Assembly (NCBI GenBank): GCA_001725945.1
Contig: LRMT01000020.1
Span: forward strand, 43,260-107,259
Reading direction: 5' to 3'
DNA: 64,000 nucleotides
Origin: Cupriavidus sp. UYMMa02A
GTDB taxonomy: Bacteria > Pseudomonadota > Gammaproteobacteria > Burkholderiales > Burkholderiaceae
The position numbers were made by a program, and so were the translations under genes. The notes under the pieces were generated by a model. It ran no database searches. It had not been told where the DNA came from and worked only from the letters and a program-made list of their open reading frames with translations. Of this stretch, positions 50,878-61,658 are shown one piece after another; positions within the stretch are counted from its first letter, which is position 1; every line of letters starts with the position of its first letter.

Positions 50878-51575
50878 TCAGGCGTTCCCCTGCGCGGGGT
50901 CGACGGCGGCATGCATGCGGACGCGGCCGCGTTCGACGTGCTCGCGCATCAGGCGTGCGGCCAGGTCGCCATCGCGCGCGGCGATGGCGGAAACGATCTC
51001 GCGGTGCTCGCGCGTGGAATCCGGCATGGCGCTCCGGTTGCCGGAAAGCGCCTCGCGGCGGAACAGCGTCAGTTCCTTGACCAGCCCCCGGTAGGTGTCG
51101 ATGAGCTTGCCGTTTCCGGTCAGCTCGACCATGCGGTCATGGAAGGCCAGGTTCAGGCGCGTGTACTCGTCAGGATCCTGCGCCCCGCTGGCCCGGGCGA
51201 GTTCCTCGACAAAAGCGCGCAGTTCGCGCAGGCCCTCAGCGGTGATGCGTGCGGCCAGCGAGCGGCCAATATGCTCGTCCAGTACCGCCCGCAGCTCATA
51301 GATCTCGTCGGCCTCCTGCAGCGAGATGGCACGCACGAAAACGCCGCGGTTTTTTCCATGCGCAGCAACCCGGCCTGTTCCAGCGCCCGGAAGGCCTCGC
51401 GCACCGGACCGCGCGACACATTGAGTTGCCCCGCCACCTCGATCTCGTTGAGCTTGGCGCCCGGGGCGAGTCCGCCGGACATGATCCGCGTTTCCAGTTC
51501 GCGCTGAACCAGCGTGGTCAGCGACTGGTTCTGCAGGATCGAGATTTCGCTCGCAAGCGGGACTTGGCTTGACAT
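50878..51575 (-). CDS. GntR/FCD-family regulator of the phosphonate genes (one frameshift)
   Basis: About 232 residues from ATG 51575. Winged HTH: LETRIMSGGLAPGAKLNEIE, NVSRGPVREAFRALEQAGLL. One A lost from a 7-A run near 51350 shifts the frame. It continues as NRGVFVRAISLQEADEIYEL and the FCD ligand domain (LAFHDRMVELTGNGKLIDTY, REHREIVSAIAARDGDLAAR). It sits between phnY and divergent phnW, so it probably represses both. Confidence 0.85.
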
Positions 51576-51897
51576 GAAGACTCCGGTGGTTCGGCGCTCA
51601 TGCGCCACAGCAGGTTGCTGGCTGCATTAGACCAAGCGGCCTTGCGCACTGTCAACAATCAACAAATACCCGGCACAGAATGTTGTTCGTTATCGAATAA
51701 CTTTTCCGACCCTTTTACAAACACCTAATAATCAATAGGTTATGAAATTTAATTGGCTATAAAGTCACTTTATATAGATGCAACATTCTCAACACATTGA
51801 CACAAAATGCCAACTACAATGCCAGGGAAGCCGGCAGCCAGATCAGCCAGGTACTGATCAGACAAAGACCTTCCGTCCCAAAACCAGGAGCCCGACC
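51576..51897. promoter_or_regulatory. Divergent control region with palindromes, gntR / phnW
   Basis: 322 bp, notably AT-rich for this window. It holds GTTAT-CGA-ATAAC (51689-51701) and TATAAAGT-C-ACTTTATA (51758-51774), both perfect palindromes, and a 9-bp inverted pair AGAATGTTG (51677-51685) and CAACATTCT (51781-51789). These are probable operators and promoters for the GntR regulator. The ribosome site CCAGGAG precedes the phnW start at 51898. Confidence 0.6.
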
Positions 51898-53032
51898 ATG
51901 ATCCGCGGCAACGACCCGATCCTTCTGACCCCCGGCCCCCTCACCACATCGCTGGCCACCAAGCAGGCGATGCTGCGCGACTGGGGATCGTGGGATACCG
52001 CCTTCAACGCCATCACCGGCAGCCTGTGCGAGGACCTGGTAGGCATCGTCCATGGCGAGGGAACGCACGTCTGCGTGCCGATGCAGGGCAGCGGCACCTT
52101 TGCCGTCGAAGCCGCCATTGCCAACGTGGTGCCGCGCGACGGCAAGGTGCTGGTGCCGCAGAACGGCGCCTACTGCCAGCGCATCCTGAAGATCTGCAAG
52201 GTGCTGGGCCGCGCGCACGTAGAACTGCCGATTCCCGAAGACCAGCCGGCCACGCCGGCCGCGATCGAAGCCGCGCTGGCACGCGACCCGTCCATCACGC
52301 ATGTGGCGCAGGTGCATTGCGAGACCGGCGCGGCGTGCTCAACCCGCTGCCCGAGATCGCCGCGCTGTGCGCGCGCCTCGGCAAGGGGTTGATCGTCGAT
52401 GCCATGAGCTCGTTCGGCGCGATCGAAATCGATGCGCGCGCCATGCCGTTCGACGCGCTGGTCGCGGCCACCGGCAAGTGCATCGAGGGCGTGCCGGGCA
52501 TGGGTTTCGTGCTGATGAAGAAGACGGTGCTGGAAGGCTGCCAGGGCAACAGCCATTCGCTGGCGCTGGATCTGCATGACCAGTACACGTACATGCAGAA
52601 GACCACGCAGTGGCGCTTTACGCCGCCCACCCATGTGGTGGCGGCGTTCCGCACGGCGCTGGACCAGTACCTCGAAGAAGGCGGCCAGCCGGTGCGCGGC
52701 GAGCGCTACCGCCGCAACTATGAAACGCTCGTGCGCGGCATGGCCGCGCTGGGCTTCCGGCCGTTCCTGTCGCCCGATGTGCAGGCCCCCATCATCGTGA
52801 CGTTCCACGCGCCGGCCGATTCACGCTATGACTTCCGGAAGTCTACGAAAAGGTGCGTGCGCGCGGCTACATCCTGTACCCGGGCAAGCTGACGCAAGTG
52901 GAAACGTTCCGCGTGGGCTGCATCGGTGCAATCGACCACAATGAGATGCGCAACGTCGTCACGGCGATCGACGAGACGCTGCGCGAGATGGGCATCACCA
53001 TGCAACCCGAGGCGCTGGTGCGGGCAGCCTGA
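51898..53032 (+). CDS. phnW: 2-aminoethylphosphonate-pyruvate transaminase (two frameshifts)
   Basis: About 379 residues from ATG 51898. PhnW blocks: [51 protein letters not shown], then after one G near 52334 [31 protein letters not shown] and [14 protein letters not shown] (Lys for PLP). A missing C near 52836 gives the end ([20 protein letters not shown]). It moves the amino group of 2-aminoethylphosphonate to pyruvate, yielding phosphonoacetaldehyde for PhnY. Confidence 0.93.
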
Positions 53033-53061
53033 CCACGCCTGTTTCCAGCCCACGCTCCGCT

Positions 53062-53086
53062 CGTCTCCCCCTGCCGGCGGGAGACG
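53062..53086. terminator. Hairpin after phnW
   Basis: CGTCTCCC (53062-53069) pairs with GGGAGACG (53079-53086) around a 9-nt loop. It begins 30 nt after the phnW stop, with no T-run. A weak terminator or processing element. Confidence 0.5.
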
Positions 53087-53122
53087 GGCGGACCATGCCA
53101 GAGTCACGACACACCCCATTCA

Positions 53123-53972
53123 TGCCCCTTCCCGCCGACTTCCACGGCGCGGCGTTTGCCGCCGTCATGCTTTCCGCGCTGATGCACGCCTCCTGGAACG
53201 CCATCGTCAAGGTCGGTGCGACCGGCTTTCGTCGATGGCGCTGATCGACACGTTTTGCCTGCTGGCCTCGGCGCCCTTGCTGTTCTTCGTGCCATTGCCT
53301 GGGCCGCAGGTATGGCCGTTTCTGCTGGCTACGGTGGCACTGGAAGTGGGATACAAGCTGTCGCTGGTAGCGGCCTACGACCGCGGCGATTTCAGCCAGG
53401 CCTATCCGCTCATGCGCGGTTCGACCCCCATGATGGTCGCGATGATCCTGCTGCTGACCGGCGCCGAACGCCTGGGACCCGGCGGCTATGCCGGCATCGC
53501 ACTGATCTGCTGCGGGCTGGTCAGCCTGGTGCGCTGGCGGCAGCAGGCGCCCGACCTGCTCGGCTTCGCGCTGCTGGCGGGCGCGTGCCTGGCCGGCGGC
53601 ACGGTCATCGACGGCACGGCCGTCAAGCGCTATGGCGAGGTCTTCACGTATATCGTCTGGCTGCAGGCGATGTCGCACATCTTCATGCCGTCCTACGCCT
53701 TCGTCCGGCGCGGCCAGGCACTGGTGACGCTGCTGCGCAGCGAATGGAAGCGCGCCTGGATCGGTGGCATCAACCGCGTGGGCTCATACGCGCTGATGCT
53801 GTGGGCGATGACGCAGGCACCGGTAGCCAAGCTGGCGGCGCTGCGGGAATCCAGCGTCATCTTCGCCGCGCTGCTTGGCTACTTCCTGCTGCGCGAACCA
53901 TTCGACCGGCGCCGGCTTGCCGCCACGGCGCTGGTGCTGGCAGGCATCGTCACGCTGCAGCTCGCGCGGTAG
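53123..53972 (+). CDS. EamA/DMT-family transporter (one frameshift)
   Basis: About 283 residues, ten predicted helices. N-terminus AAVMLSALMHASWNAIVKVG (EamA signature), then after one G near 53220 LSSMALIDTFCLLASAPLLF, GDFSQAYPLMRGSTPMMVAM, and at the end ALRESSVIFAALLGYFLLRE. The drug/metabolite superfamily exports or imports small metabolites. Its place just after phnW suggests a phosphonate-related solute, but this is only context. Confidence 0.82.
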
Positions 53973-53987
53973 CGCCCCGGTGGCGGC

Positions 53988-54994
53988 TCACTCGATGCTG
54001 ATCTTGCCCTGCTCGATCACCATCTTCCAGCGCTTGAGTTCCTGGTTCTCGAACTGCACGAACTGCTCGGGCGTATTGGCTACCACCTCGAAGCCGTTCT
54101 CGGCGAGCTTGTCGCGCATCTTCGGTTCGTTGAGCGCGCCGACCAGCGCTCCATGCAGACGGCTCTTCACCTCGGGCGGCAAGCCGCGCGGCGCGGCGAT
54201 GCCTGCCACGAATAGACCTCAACGTCCTTCACGCCGCCTTCGGCCATGGTCGGTACATTGGGCAGCACCGCGGCGCGCTTGTCGGACGTCACCGCCAGCG
54301 CGCGCAGCTTGCCGCTGCGGATGTGCTGCAGCACCGCATTGATATTCTGGAACGACACATCGACCTGCCCGGCCAGCAGATCGGAGATCGCCGGCGCACC
54401 ACCCTTGTATGGCACGTGCAGGCCTTCGGTGGCGCTCTTCTGCCAGAACAGGGCCGCGGTCAGGTGGTCCGACGAACCTGCGCCCGAGGTCGCGAAGCTG
54501 ACCTTGCCCGGGTTCTTCTTCATGTAGCTGACCAGCTCCTGCAAGGTCTTCGCCGGGAAGCCGGGATTGGCCACCAGCACGTTGGGCGCACGCACGGCCA
54601 CGGTGAGCAGGTCGAAGTCCCTGGCCGGGTCATAGGACAGGTTCTTCTGCAGGAACGGGTTCACCGCGTAGACGCCGATCGAAGCCACCATCATCGTGTA
54701 GCCATCCGCCGGCGCGCGCTTGACGAAGGTCGCGCCGATCGCGCCCGTGGCGCCCGGGCGGTTATCCACGACGAAGGGCTGGCCCAGCTTTTCATTGAGC
54801 GGCACGGCGAGCATGCGCGCAATCGTGTCGGTCGAGCCGCCGGCCGGGAACGGCACCACCACCGACACCGGCTTCTGCGGCCACGCCGGGCTCGCCGCCA
54901 TGGCCGCACCGCTGGCCACGGCGACGGCGGCAAGAGATGCCACTGCAATGCCCGCACTGGCACAGCGGCGCAGCAGCATGGAAAGATCGATCAT
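53988..54994 (-). CDS. Bug/TctC-family periplasmic solute-binding protein (one frameshift)
   Basis: About 335 residues. A signal peptide ends AMA-AS. Then WPQKPVSVVVPFPAGGSTDT, LGQPFVVDNRPGATGAIGAT, LHVPYKGGAPAISDLLAGQV and LPNVPTMAEGGVKDVEVYSW: the Bug fold for small carboxylates. A lost G near 54206 moves the last about 70 residues (MAGIAAPRGLPPEVKSRLHG..). It lies 52 nt after gudD on the same strand, so it may serve glucarate uptake. No TctA/TctB membrane partner is nearby. Confidence 0.88.
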
Positions 54995-55046
54995 TGTTGT
55001 CTCCTGTTGATTGGTGGCGCTGCATGTTGTGTGCGTGCGGCAACCC

Positions 55047-56405
55047 TTACCGGACCATGCAAGGCGCCTTGTTGTTGAACTTCCAGCCTGGTATCAGGAA
55101 CTGCATGGCGATGGCGTCGTCACGGGCGCCAGGCCCTTCTCCTGGTAGAGCGCATTGGCGCGCGCCAGCGCGTCCATGTCGAGTTCCACGCCGAGGCCAG
55201 GCGTCTTCGGAACCTGCACCATGCCGCCTTCGATCTTCAGCGGGCTGCGCGTCAGGTGCTCGCCGTCCTGCCAGATCCAGTGCGTGTCGATCGCGGTGAT
55301 ACGGCCCGGCGCGGCGGCTGCCACGTGGGTGAACATCGCCAGCGAGATATCGAAGTGGTTGTTGGAATGCGAACCCCAGGTCAGGCCCCACTCGGCGCAC
55401 ATCTGCGCGACGCGCACCGAGCCCTGCATGGTCCAGAAGTGCGGATCGGCCAGCGGGATGTCCACCGACTGCAGCCGTACCGCGTGGCCCATCTGGCGCC
55501 AGTCGGTGGCGATCATATTGGTGGCAGTCGGCAGACCTGTCGCCGCGCGGAACTCGGCCATGATCTCGCGGCCCGAGTAGCCGTCTTCGGCGCCGCACGG
55601 GTCTTCGGCGTAGGCCAGCACACCGTGCTTGTCGCGGCACAGGCGAATGGCATCGGCCAGCAGCCAGCCACCGTTCGGATCGAGCGTGACGCGAGCCTTC
55701 GGGAAGCGCTCATGCAGCGCGATGATGGCTTCCATCTCTTCATCGCCGCGCAGCACGCCGCCCTTGAGCTTGAAGTCGTTGAAGCCATAGCGCTCGTAGG
55801 CGGCTTCGGCCAGGCGCACCACGGCCTCGGGCGCATGGCCTCTTCATTGCGCAGGCGGAACCAGTCATTGCCGGCATCCGGCTCGGTGCGGTAGTCGAGC
55901 GTGGCGCGGCGGCGGTCGCCGATATAGAACAGGTAGCAGAGCATTTCCACCGCATCGCGCTGCTGGCCTTCACCGAGCAGGGCCGCCACGGGCACTTGCA
56001 AGTGCTTGCCAAGCAGATCGAGCAGCGCCGCTTCCAGCGCCGTCACGGCGTGGATGGCGATGCGCAGGTCGAAGGTCTGCAGGCCGCGGCCGCCGGCGTC
56101 ACGGCCGGCAACGCGCGCGCGCGCGCGATTGAGCACGGCCTGGTACTGGCCGATGGGCTGTCCCACGACCAGCGGCCGCGCGTCTTCGAGCGTCTGGCGG
56201 ATGCCTCCCCACCCGGCACTTCGCCCACGCCGGTGTTGCCCGCGCTGTCGCGCAGGATCACGATATTGCGGGTGAAGTACGGGCCATGCGCACCCGACAG
56301 GTTCATCAGCATGCTGTCGTGGCCAGCGACCGGCACCACGGCCAGCTCAGTCACGAGCGGCGTGGCGGCACTGTGGCCAGGGATGGCGGCTTGTGAAGCG
56401 TTCAT
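55047..56405 (-). CDS. gudD: Glucarate dehydratase (three frameshifts)
   Basis: About 453 residues. ATG 56405. Enolase-superfamily blocks: [20 protein letters not shown], then after one G near 56210 [20 protein letters not shown], then after one C near 55842 [20 protein letters not shown] (KxK base), [55 protein letters not shown] and [16 protein letters not shown] (His-Asp). A third missing G near 55106 hides the end ([17 protein letters not shown]). It converts glucarate to 5-dehydro-4-deoxyglucarate. Confidence 0.93.
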
Positions 56406-56606
56406 GCGGACTGTCTCCGGAATCTGATTTGTCGTTCCTGCTGTCGCAGCGCTCTGGCTGCGGCTCGGCTGATGGCGTATGTCGTCGGCTGCGCAGGGCA
56501 GCGGGCTCAGCATACGTTATCAGTCGTCGTATAACTTACAACCGAGTATAATGAGGCCATCCCGGCCAGGTCAAGGCCGCAATTTCCCTACGCTCTTGTG
56601 ACGACC
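56406..56606. promoter_or_regulatory. Divergent control region, gudD / FadR-type regulator
   Basis: About 200 bp. It contains GTTAT-N10-ATAAC (56516-56535) overlapping a TATAAT-like -10 element near 56548. This half-site pair is a candidate operator for the adjacent GntR-type regulator. Confidence 0.45.
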
Positions 56607-57344
56607 ATGTCCGACGCCCCGATGACTTCACCCGCACCCCTGCGCCGCCGCGGCCGCACGCTTGCCGAGGAAGTGGTGAGCGGCCTGGCCGAGCGCATCC
56701 GCCAGGGACAGCTCAAGCCCGGCGACAAACTGCCCACCGAATCCGAGGTCATGGCGACATTCGGCGTCAGCCGCACTGTTGTACGCGAGGCGCTGTCGCG
56801 CCTGCAGGCGAGCGGAATGGTGGAAACGCGCCACGGGATCGGCACCTTTGTTCTCGCACGGCCCGCGGAAACCCCGTCGCCGTTCCGCATCGACACCGCC
56901 GCCATGGGCACCGCCATGGATGTACTGGCGATGCTGGAATTCCGCGTGAGCCTGGAGGCCGAGGCCGCCGGCCTGGCCGCAACGCGCCGCAGCGACGAGC
57001 ACCTTGCAGCGATGCGCCGCGCGCTCGACACCATGAAGCGCAATACGACCGAGGGAAGCGACGCCGTCGGCGCCGATTTCGAGTTCCACCTGTCCATCGC
57101 CCGTGCCACCGGCAACCGCTACTTCACCGACATCATGGGCCACCTGGGCACCATGCTGATCCCGCGCAGCCGCCTGCAGGTCAATACGCAGGAGCGCGCC
57201 CAGTACCTGGAACGCGTGCATATCGAGCACGAGAACATCTACGACGCCGTCGAGCGCCGCGATCCCGAGGCAGCCAAGGCCGCCATGCGCATGCACCTGA
57301 CCAACAGCCGGGAACGCCTGCGCAAGGCCTCCGCCACCGCCTGA
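56607..57344 (+). CDS. FadR/GntR-family regulator of glucarate genes
   Basis: Intact, 245 residues from ATG 56607 (GTG 56598 is in frame upstream). HTH: GRTLAEEVVSGLAERIRQGQ, PGDKLPTESEVMATFGVSRT, VVREALSRLQASGMVETRHG. FCD ligand domain: EFRVSLEAEAAGLAATRRSD, DFEFHLSIARATGNRYFTDI, HENIYDAVERRDPEAAKAAM. Sits between gudD and the semialdehyde dehydrogenase. It probably represses both until glucarate or an intermediate binds. Confidence 0.88.
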   Translation: MSDAPMTSPAPLRRRGRTLAEEVVSGLAERIRQGQLKPGDKLPTESEVMATFGVSRTVVREALSRLQASGMVETRHGIGTFVLARPAETPSPFRIDTAAMGTAMDVLAMLEFRVSLEAEAAGLAATRRSDEHLAAMRRALDTMKRNTTEGSDAVGADFEFHLSIARATGNRYFTDIMGHLGTMLIPRSRLQVNTQERAQYLERVHIEHENIYDAVERRDPEAAKAAMRMHLTNSRERLRKASATA

Positions 57345-57376
57345 GCCCGCCTGCAGCGGCACGGTTGCGATCGTCC

Positions 57377-57404
57377 GCCTCATGTCATATGATGTCTTAT
57401 GAGA
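57377..57404. promoter_or_regulatory. Candidate operator before the semialdehyde dehydrogenase
   Basis: CATGTCATATGATGTCTTAT then GAGATT contains TCATATGA, a perfect 8-bp palindrome, and a second TTATGA half-site. It is about 90-115 nt before ATG 57494. It could be bound by the FadR-type regulator. Confidence 0.4.
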
Positions 57405-57493
57405 TTGGATCTTCCGCCCTGGCACGCCCAAACGGACTGGTTCGTGTGACCGCGGCCTCCGCACTACCCTTCCCTCTTGCAGGAAACCCAGAC

Positions 57494-59068
57494 ATGACGA
57501 TTACCGGCGAAATGCTCATCGGCGCCCGTGCCGTGCGCGGCACCAGCGAACCCTTCCACGCCATCAATCCGGCCACTGGCGAGACCCTGGAACCCGTCTT
57601 CTACGGCTCTACCAGCGCCGACGTGGCACGTGCCTGCGAACTGGCCGAAGCGGCGTTCGAGGCCTACCGCGCGACGTCGCCCGAGCAGCGCGCGCGCTTC
57701 CTGGAGCCATTGCCGACCAGATCGAAGCGCTCGGCGATGCATTGATCCAGCGCGCCCATGCCGAAAGCGCGCTGCCTATCGCCCGCCTGCAAGGCGAACG
57801 CGGCCGCACCACGGGCCAGTTACGCCTGTTCGCCACCGTGCTGCGCGCCGGCCGGTGGCAGGCAGCCACGCTCGACAGCGCGCTGCCGGAGCGCACGCCG
57901 CCGCGCCCCGACCTGCGCATGCAGAGGATTGCGATCGGGCCCGTGGCGGTGTTCGGTGCCAGCAACTTCCCGCTCGCCTTCTCGGTCGCCGGCGGCGATA
58001 CCGCCTCGGCGCTGGCAGCCGGCTGCCCGGTCGTGGCCAAGGCCCATCCCGCGCACCCGGGCACATCCGAGCTGGTCGGCCGCGCAATCCGCAAGGCGGT
58101 GGCCGATGCCGGCCTGCCCGAAGGCGTGTTCTCGCTGCTGACCGGCGCCGGCCACACGGTCGGCACGGAACTGGTTTCCCATCCCGCCATCCAGGCGGTT
58201 GGCTTCACGGGTTCGCGCAGCGGTGGCCTGGCGCTGATGCAGGTCGCCAGCAATCGTGCCCAGCCGATCCCCGTCTATGCGGAGATGAGCAGCATCAACC
58301 CGGTCTTCCTGCTGCCCGAAGCGCTGTCCGCACGCGGCGAAGCCATTGCGCGCGACCTGGCCGATTCGCTGGTGCTCGGCGTCGGCCAGTTCTGCACCAA
58401 CCCGGGCCTGCTGCTGGCGCTCGAGGGCCCGGCACTCGATGCGTTCCGCGCGACGGCCGGAGCCGCGGTAAGCGCCAAGCCTGCGGGCATCATGCTGACA
58501 CCGGGCATCCAGCGCGCGTCGAACACGGCATCGCCAGTCTGTCGGAGATCGCAGGCCTCTCTCGCACCGCAACAGGCCAGGCCAGCACGGGTCCGAACCA
58601 GGCCTGCGCGGCGGTCTCGAGACCACGGCGCAGCGCTTCATCGCCGATCCGCGCATGCACGCCGAAGTGTTCGGCCCGTCCACCGTGCTGGTGGCCTGCC
58701 GCGATGTGGAAGACATGCTAGCCGTCACGCGCGAACTGGAAGGCCAGCTTACCGCGACCGTGCAGGCCGACCAGGGTGACTACGCACTGGCCGCGCAACT
58801 GCTGCCGCTGCTGGAACGCAAGGTGGGCCGCGTGCTGTTCAACGGCTACCCGACCGGCGTGGAAGTGTCGTATGCCATGGTGCACGGCGGCCCGTTCCCC
58901 GCGACGTCGGATACGCGCACGACGTCAGTTGGCACCACGGCGATGGACCGCTTCCTGCGGCCGGTGTGCTACCAGAACGTACCCGCGGAACTGCTGCCGC
59001 CCGCGTTGCGGGACGGCAATCCGCTGAACCTCTGGCGCCTGAAGGACGGCCAGCCGGCGCAGGCCTGA
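57494..59068 (+). CDS. Alpha-ketoglutaric semialdehyde dehydrogenase (2,5-dioxovalerate dehydrogenase; three frameshifts)
   Basis: About 526 residues from ATG 57494. [20 protein letters not shown], then after a G near 57706 [97 protein letters not shown] and [20 protein letters not shown] (catalytic Cys). Two more missing bases near 58512 and 58608 lead to [20 protein letters not shown]. It oxidises 2,5-dioxopentanoate to 2-oxoglutarate, the last step of glucarate catabolism started by GudD. The middle enzyme (KDG dehydratase) is not in the window. Confidence 0.9.
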
Positions 59069-59141
59069 CAGCGCGACCCGGACCGCACGGCAAACCGCTG
59101 CGGCCCGGGGCGAGATCCGGCGGCCCCGGCAAAGCCCGGCT

Positions 59142-59270
59142 TCAGAACCGGTGCCGCAACCCCACGCTCACCGACCGGGCATCGTCCCCGCTTCCCGGGT
59201 CGATCGCGATGCTGTTGTTGGTGACGTTGCCGCCAGGGCTGTTGTGTACCAGCACCGCCCGCATATAGGC
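59142..59270 (-). pseudogene. 3' remnant of a porin gene
   Basis: The minus strand reads TAYMRAVLVHNSPGG, NVTNNSIAIDPGSGDDARSV and ends SVGLRHRF with stop at 59142. This is the C-terminus of beta-proteobacterial porins (final GLRHRF/GLRHKF). Only about 40 codons remain, beginning directly at the stop codon of the Bug gene (59275). The other about 300 codons are gone. Either a real deletion or a misassembly. Confidence 0.75.
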
Positions 59271-59274
59271 CGTT

Positions 59275-60288
59275 CTACTCCAGGACCACGCCACTGCTCT
59301 TGATGACCGCGCTCCACTTGCGCACCTCGGCGTCGATAAAGCGCGCAAACCCCGCGCTGTCGCCAGGCTCGGGCTGCAAGCCGAGCGCCGCAAGCTTGTT
59401 GCGGACGTCGCCATCGGACAGCACGGCGCTGGCATCATGGTTGAGCTGCTGCACGATGGCGGCGGGCGTGCGCGCCGGTGCCATCAGGCCGAACCAGCCA
59501 TAGCCGACCACGCCCGGAAACCCCTGCTCGGCGAAGGTGGGCGCATCCGGATAGACCGGCGTGCGCTGTTCTGACGCTACCGCCAGCACGCGCAACCGGC
59601 CCGCCTTGATGAATGGCAGCGCCGACGTGATCGCCGTCAGCGTCGCATCTACGCGGCCCGCCAGCAGCTCGGTGTAGGCCGTTGCGTCGCCGCGGTAGTG
59701 TACGTTCAGCACCTTGAATTTCGACTGGGCCGCGAACAGTTCCGCTGTCAGGTGCGGCCCCGAGCCCGCGCCGGGCGAGGCAAAGGTGGCGCCGCCGGGC
59801 TTCGCCTGCGCCATCCGCACGAAGTCCGCGACCGTGCGCAGCGGCGAATCGGCCTTGACGATCAGGAACACCGGGCCGATTACGCGCGGGCCCACCGCTA
59901 CGAAGTCCTTGTGGATGTCGTATTGCTGCGGCAGGCCGGCCGCCGTGTTGATGGCAAACGGCGCGGCGGCCCACAGCAGCGTGTAGCCGTCGGGCGCGGC
60001 ACGCGCGAGCGTTTCGTTGGCGACACGAGTGCCGGCACCCGGCTTGTTCTCGACCACGAACTGCTGGCCGTACTTGCGGCTCAGCGCCTCGGCCAGCAGC
60101 CGGGCCGAGGTGTCGTTGGACCCACCGGGGCCATACGGGGAGATCAGACGCACCGTGCGCGACGGATACGTCTGCGCCAGCGCGGCCAGGGGGGCCAGGG
60201 CGGGCGCAGCCCCCAGCAGCAACAGGTCGCGCATGCGAGCAAGCATCGCCCTGCGCGATATCGTGCCTTGGTTTGCCTTCAGCTTCAT
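59275..60288 (-). CDS. Bug/TctC-family periplasmic solute-binding protein
   Basis: Intact, 337 residues from ATG 60288. Signal region SRRAMLARMRDLLLLGAAPA with an arginine pair, ending ALA-QT; Tat export is possible. Then YPSRTVRLISPYGPGGSNDT, GQQFVVENKPGAGTRVANET, FASPGAGSGPHLTAELFAAQ, LNVHYRGDATAYTELLAGRV and APTFAEQGFPGVVGYGWFGL. Ligand unknown. It lies 13 nt downstream of the DUF1254 gene stop. Confidence 0.9.
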   Translation of the reverse strand: MKLKANQGTISRRAMLARMRDLLLLGAAPALAPLAALAQTYPSRTVRLISPYGPGGSNDTSARLLAEALSRKYGQQFVVENKPGAGTRVANETLARAAPDGYTLLWAAAPFAINTAAGLPQQYDIHKDFVAVGPRVIGPVFLIVKADSPLRTVADFVRMAQAKPGGATFASPGAGSGPHLTAELFAAQSKFKVLNVHYRGDATAYTELLAGRVDATLTAITSALPFIKAGRLRVLAVASEQRTPVYPDAPTFAEQGFPGVVGYGWFGLMAPARTPAAIVQQLNHDASAVLSDGDVRNKLAALGLQPEPGDSAGFARFIDAEVRKWSAVIKSSGVVLE

Positions 60289-60301
60289 GGGACCTCGCTC
60301 T

Positions 60302-61610
60302 TCAGGAAACGCGGCGTACAGCGGGGATGCGGTACTGGCCATCGATAAAGGCCGGCGCCGGATGGTAGAGGCGCAGGATCAGGTAGAACGATCCCGCCGG
60401 CGCCGGCAGCCAGTTCTCTGCCTGGGCGGGACGCTGATGCGAAATCGGGATGACCAGCCCGCCGTCGGGCTCCATGCGCAGGCCGGGCGTGCGGTCGCCC
60501 ACGGCATAGCGGCCGATCTCGTTCGCGCTGAAGAATCGGTCCTCGCCGTACAGCGAGACCGACCAGACGCCTGCGCAGGCGGCAGCATGCCGGGCGGGAA
60601 GCGCAGCTCGTACGTGTGCGCGCCATGCAGCGGCTCGCGTCGGCATCGAAATCGGCCATCGCATAGATCGCCTCATCAGCCCGCAACGCACCGAGGCCCT
60701 TCATCGCGGTGCAGGCGCGCTGCAGCCAGTCGTCGCCATAGAGGCCGAGCTTCAGGCTGTAGCCCCAGCTCTTGCGGCCCTGGCTGCGCGTATGTGCCTC
60801 GATCAACTGCATGGCCTGGCGATAGGCATTTTCCAGGCCGGCGCGGATCTCCGCACGCAGTCCGGAGATGTCGACTTCATCCTCGATCTTGAGCCCGGCC
60901 TTGCGCAGCAGCGTCAGCACGCCCAGCTCCCGTTCGGCTGGCGGCAACTCGCGCAGCGCATTGAACAGGTTCTGGAAGAAGTCCAGCGCCTCGTTGCCGG
61001 TGTCGCTCCAGGTGCGCACGCATTGCGGCAGCGCCTTGCCCTGTGCATCGAGCGCAAAGCCGCGCTCGAACGCATGCGCGGCGGCCAGGTCGTCCGGCCC
61101 CTGCACGAGCACGCGCCCCAGCAGCCAGACGAGCGAAGTCGGGCAGTTCACGACATGGGCGCCCGCAGCCTGCTGGCCCGGTCCGACGAGCGTCACGGTA
61201 CCGCCTTCGGCGGGCACGTTGCGCGGCCCCAGGTTCTCGAAGTTGTTGGTCCAGGCGTCCAGCAGCTCCACGACGTAGTAGCGGTCACGCTGGGGCAGCG
61301 GCGGCACGCGCAGCGTGACCGGCCCGTCGGCCAGGTTGATCCAGCCGCAGAAATAGAGCAGGTCATTGGCCGGCGTGACGACATCGCGGTCTTCGTGCGT
61401 CCACTGGCGCTCGCTTGCCGACAGCGTATTGACCGGCGCCCGGCCATAGCCGGTCGCCTTGCTGACCGCGGTCTGCAGGCGGCAGGTGCGCAAGGTCTCG
61501 ATCAGCGGATAGCCGTAGATCACAAGCGGCAACGCGGCGGCGGCGACCAGCGCTTCCTGGCTGGAGCTATAGACGGGTGCGGAAAAGAACTGTGGCGCGG
61601 GATGGTTCAT
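60302..61610 (-). CDS. DUF1254/DUF1214 domain protein (two frameshifts)
   Basis: About 436 residues. ALPLVIYGYPLIETLRTCRL, LSASERQWTHEDRDVVTPAN and DLLYFCGWINLADGPVTLRV, DRYYVVELLDAWTNNFENLG: DUF1254 (PF06863). The C-terminal DUF1214 part (GVWSVSLYGEDRFFSANEIG, YAVGDRTPGLRMEPDGGLVI) follows two single-base losses near 60635 and 60575. No signal peptide at the annotated start. Function unknown; members occur widely in beta-proteobacteria. Confidence 0.88.
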
Positions 61611-61658
61611 GCAGGGCTCCGAAGCATTCGTGAAGGGATAGCTGTCGCGCGCGGCGGC

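Noticed and set aside
49518..51080. 520-codon rightward ORF over phnY
   Set aside because: Antisense to intact phnY; no ribosome site or domain.
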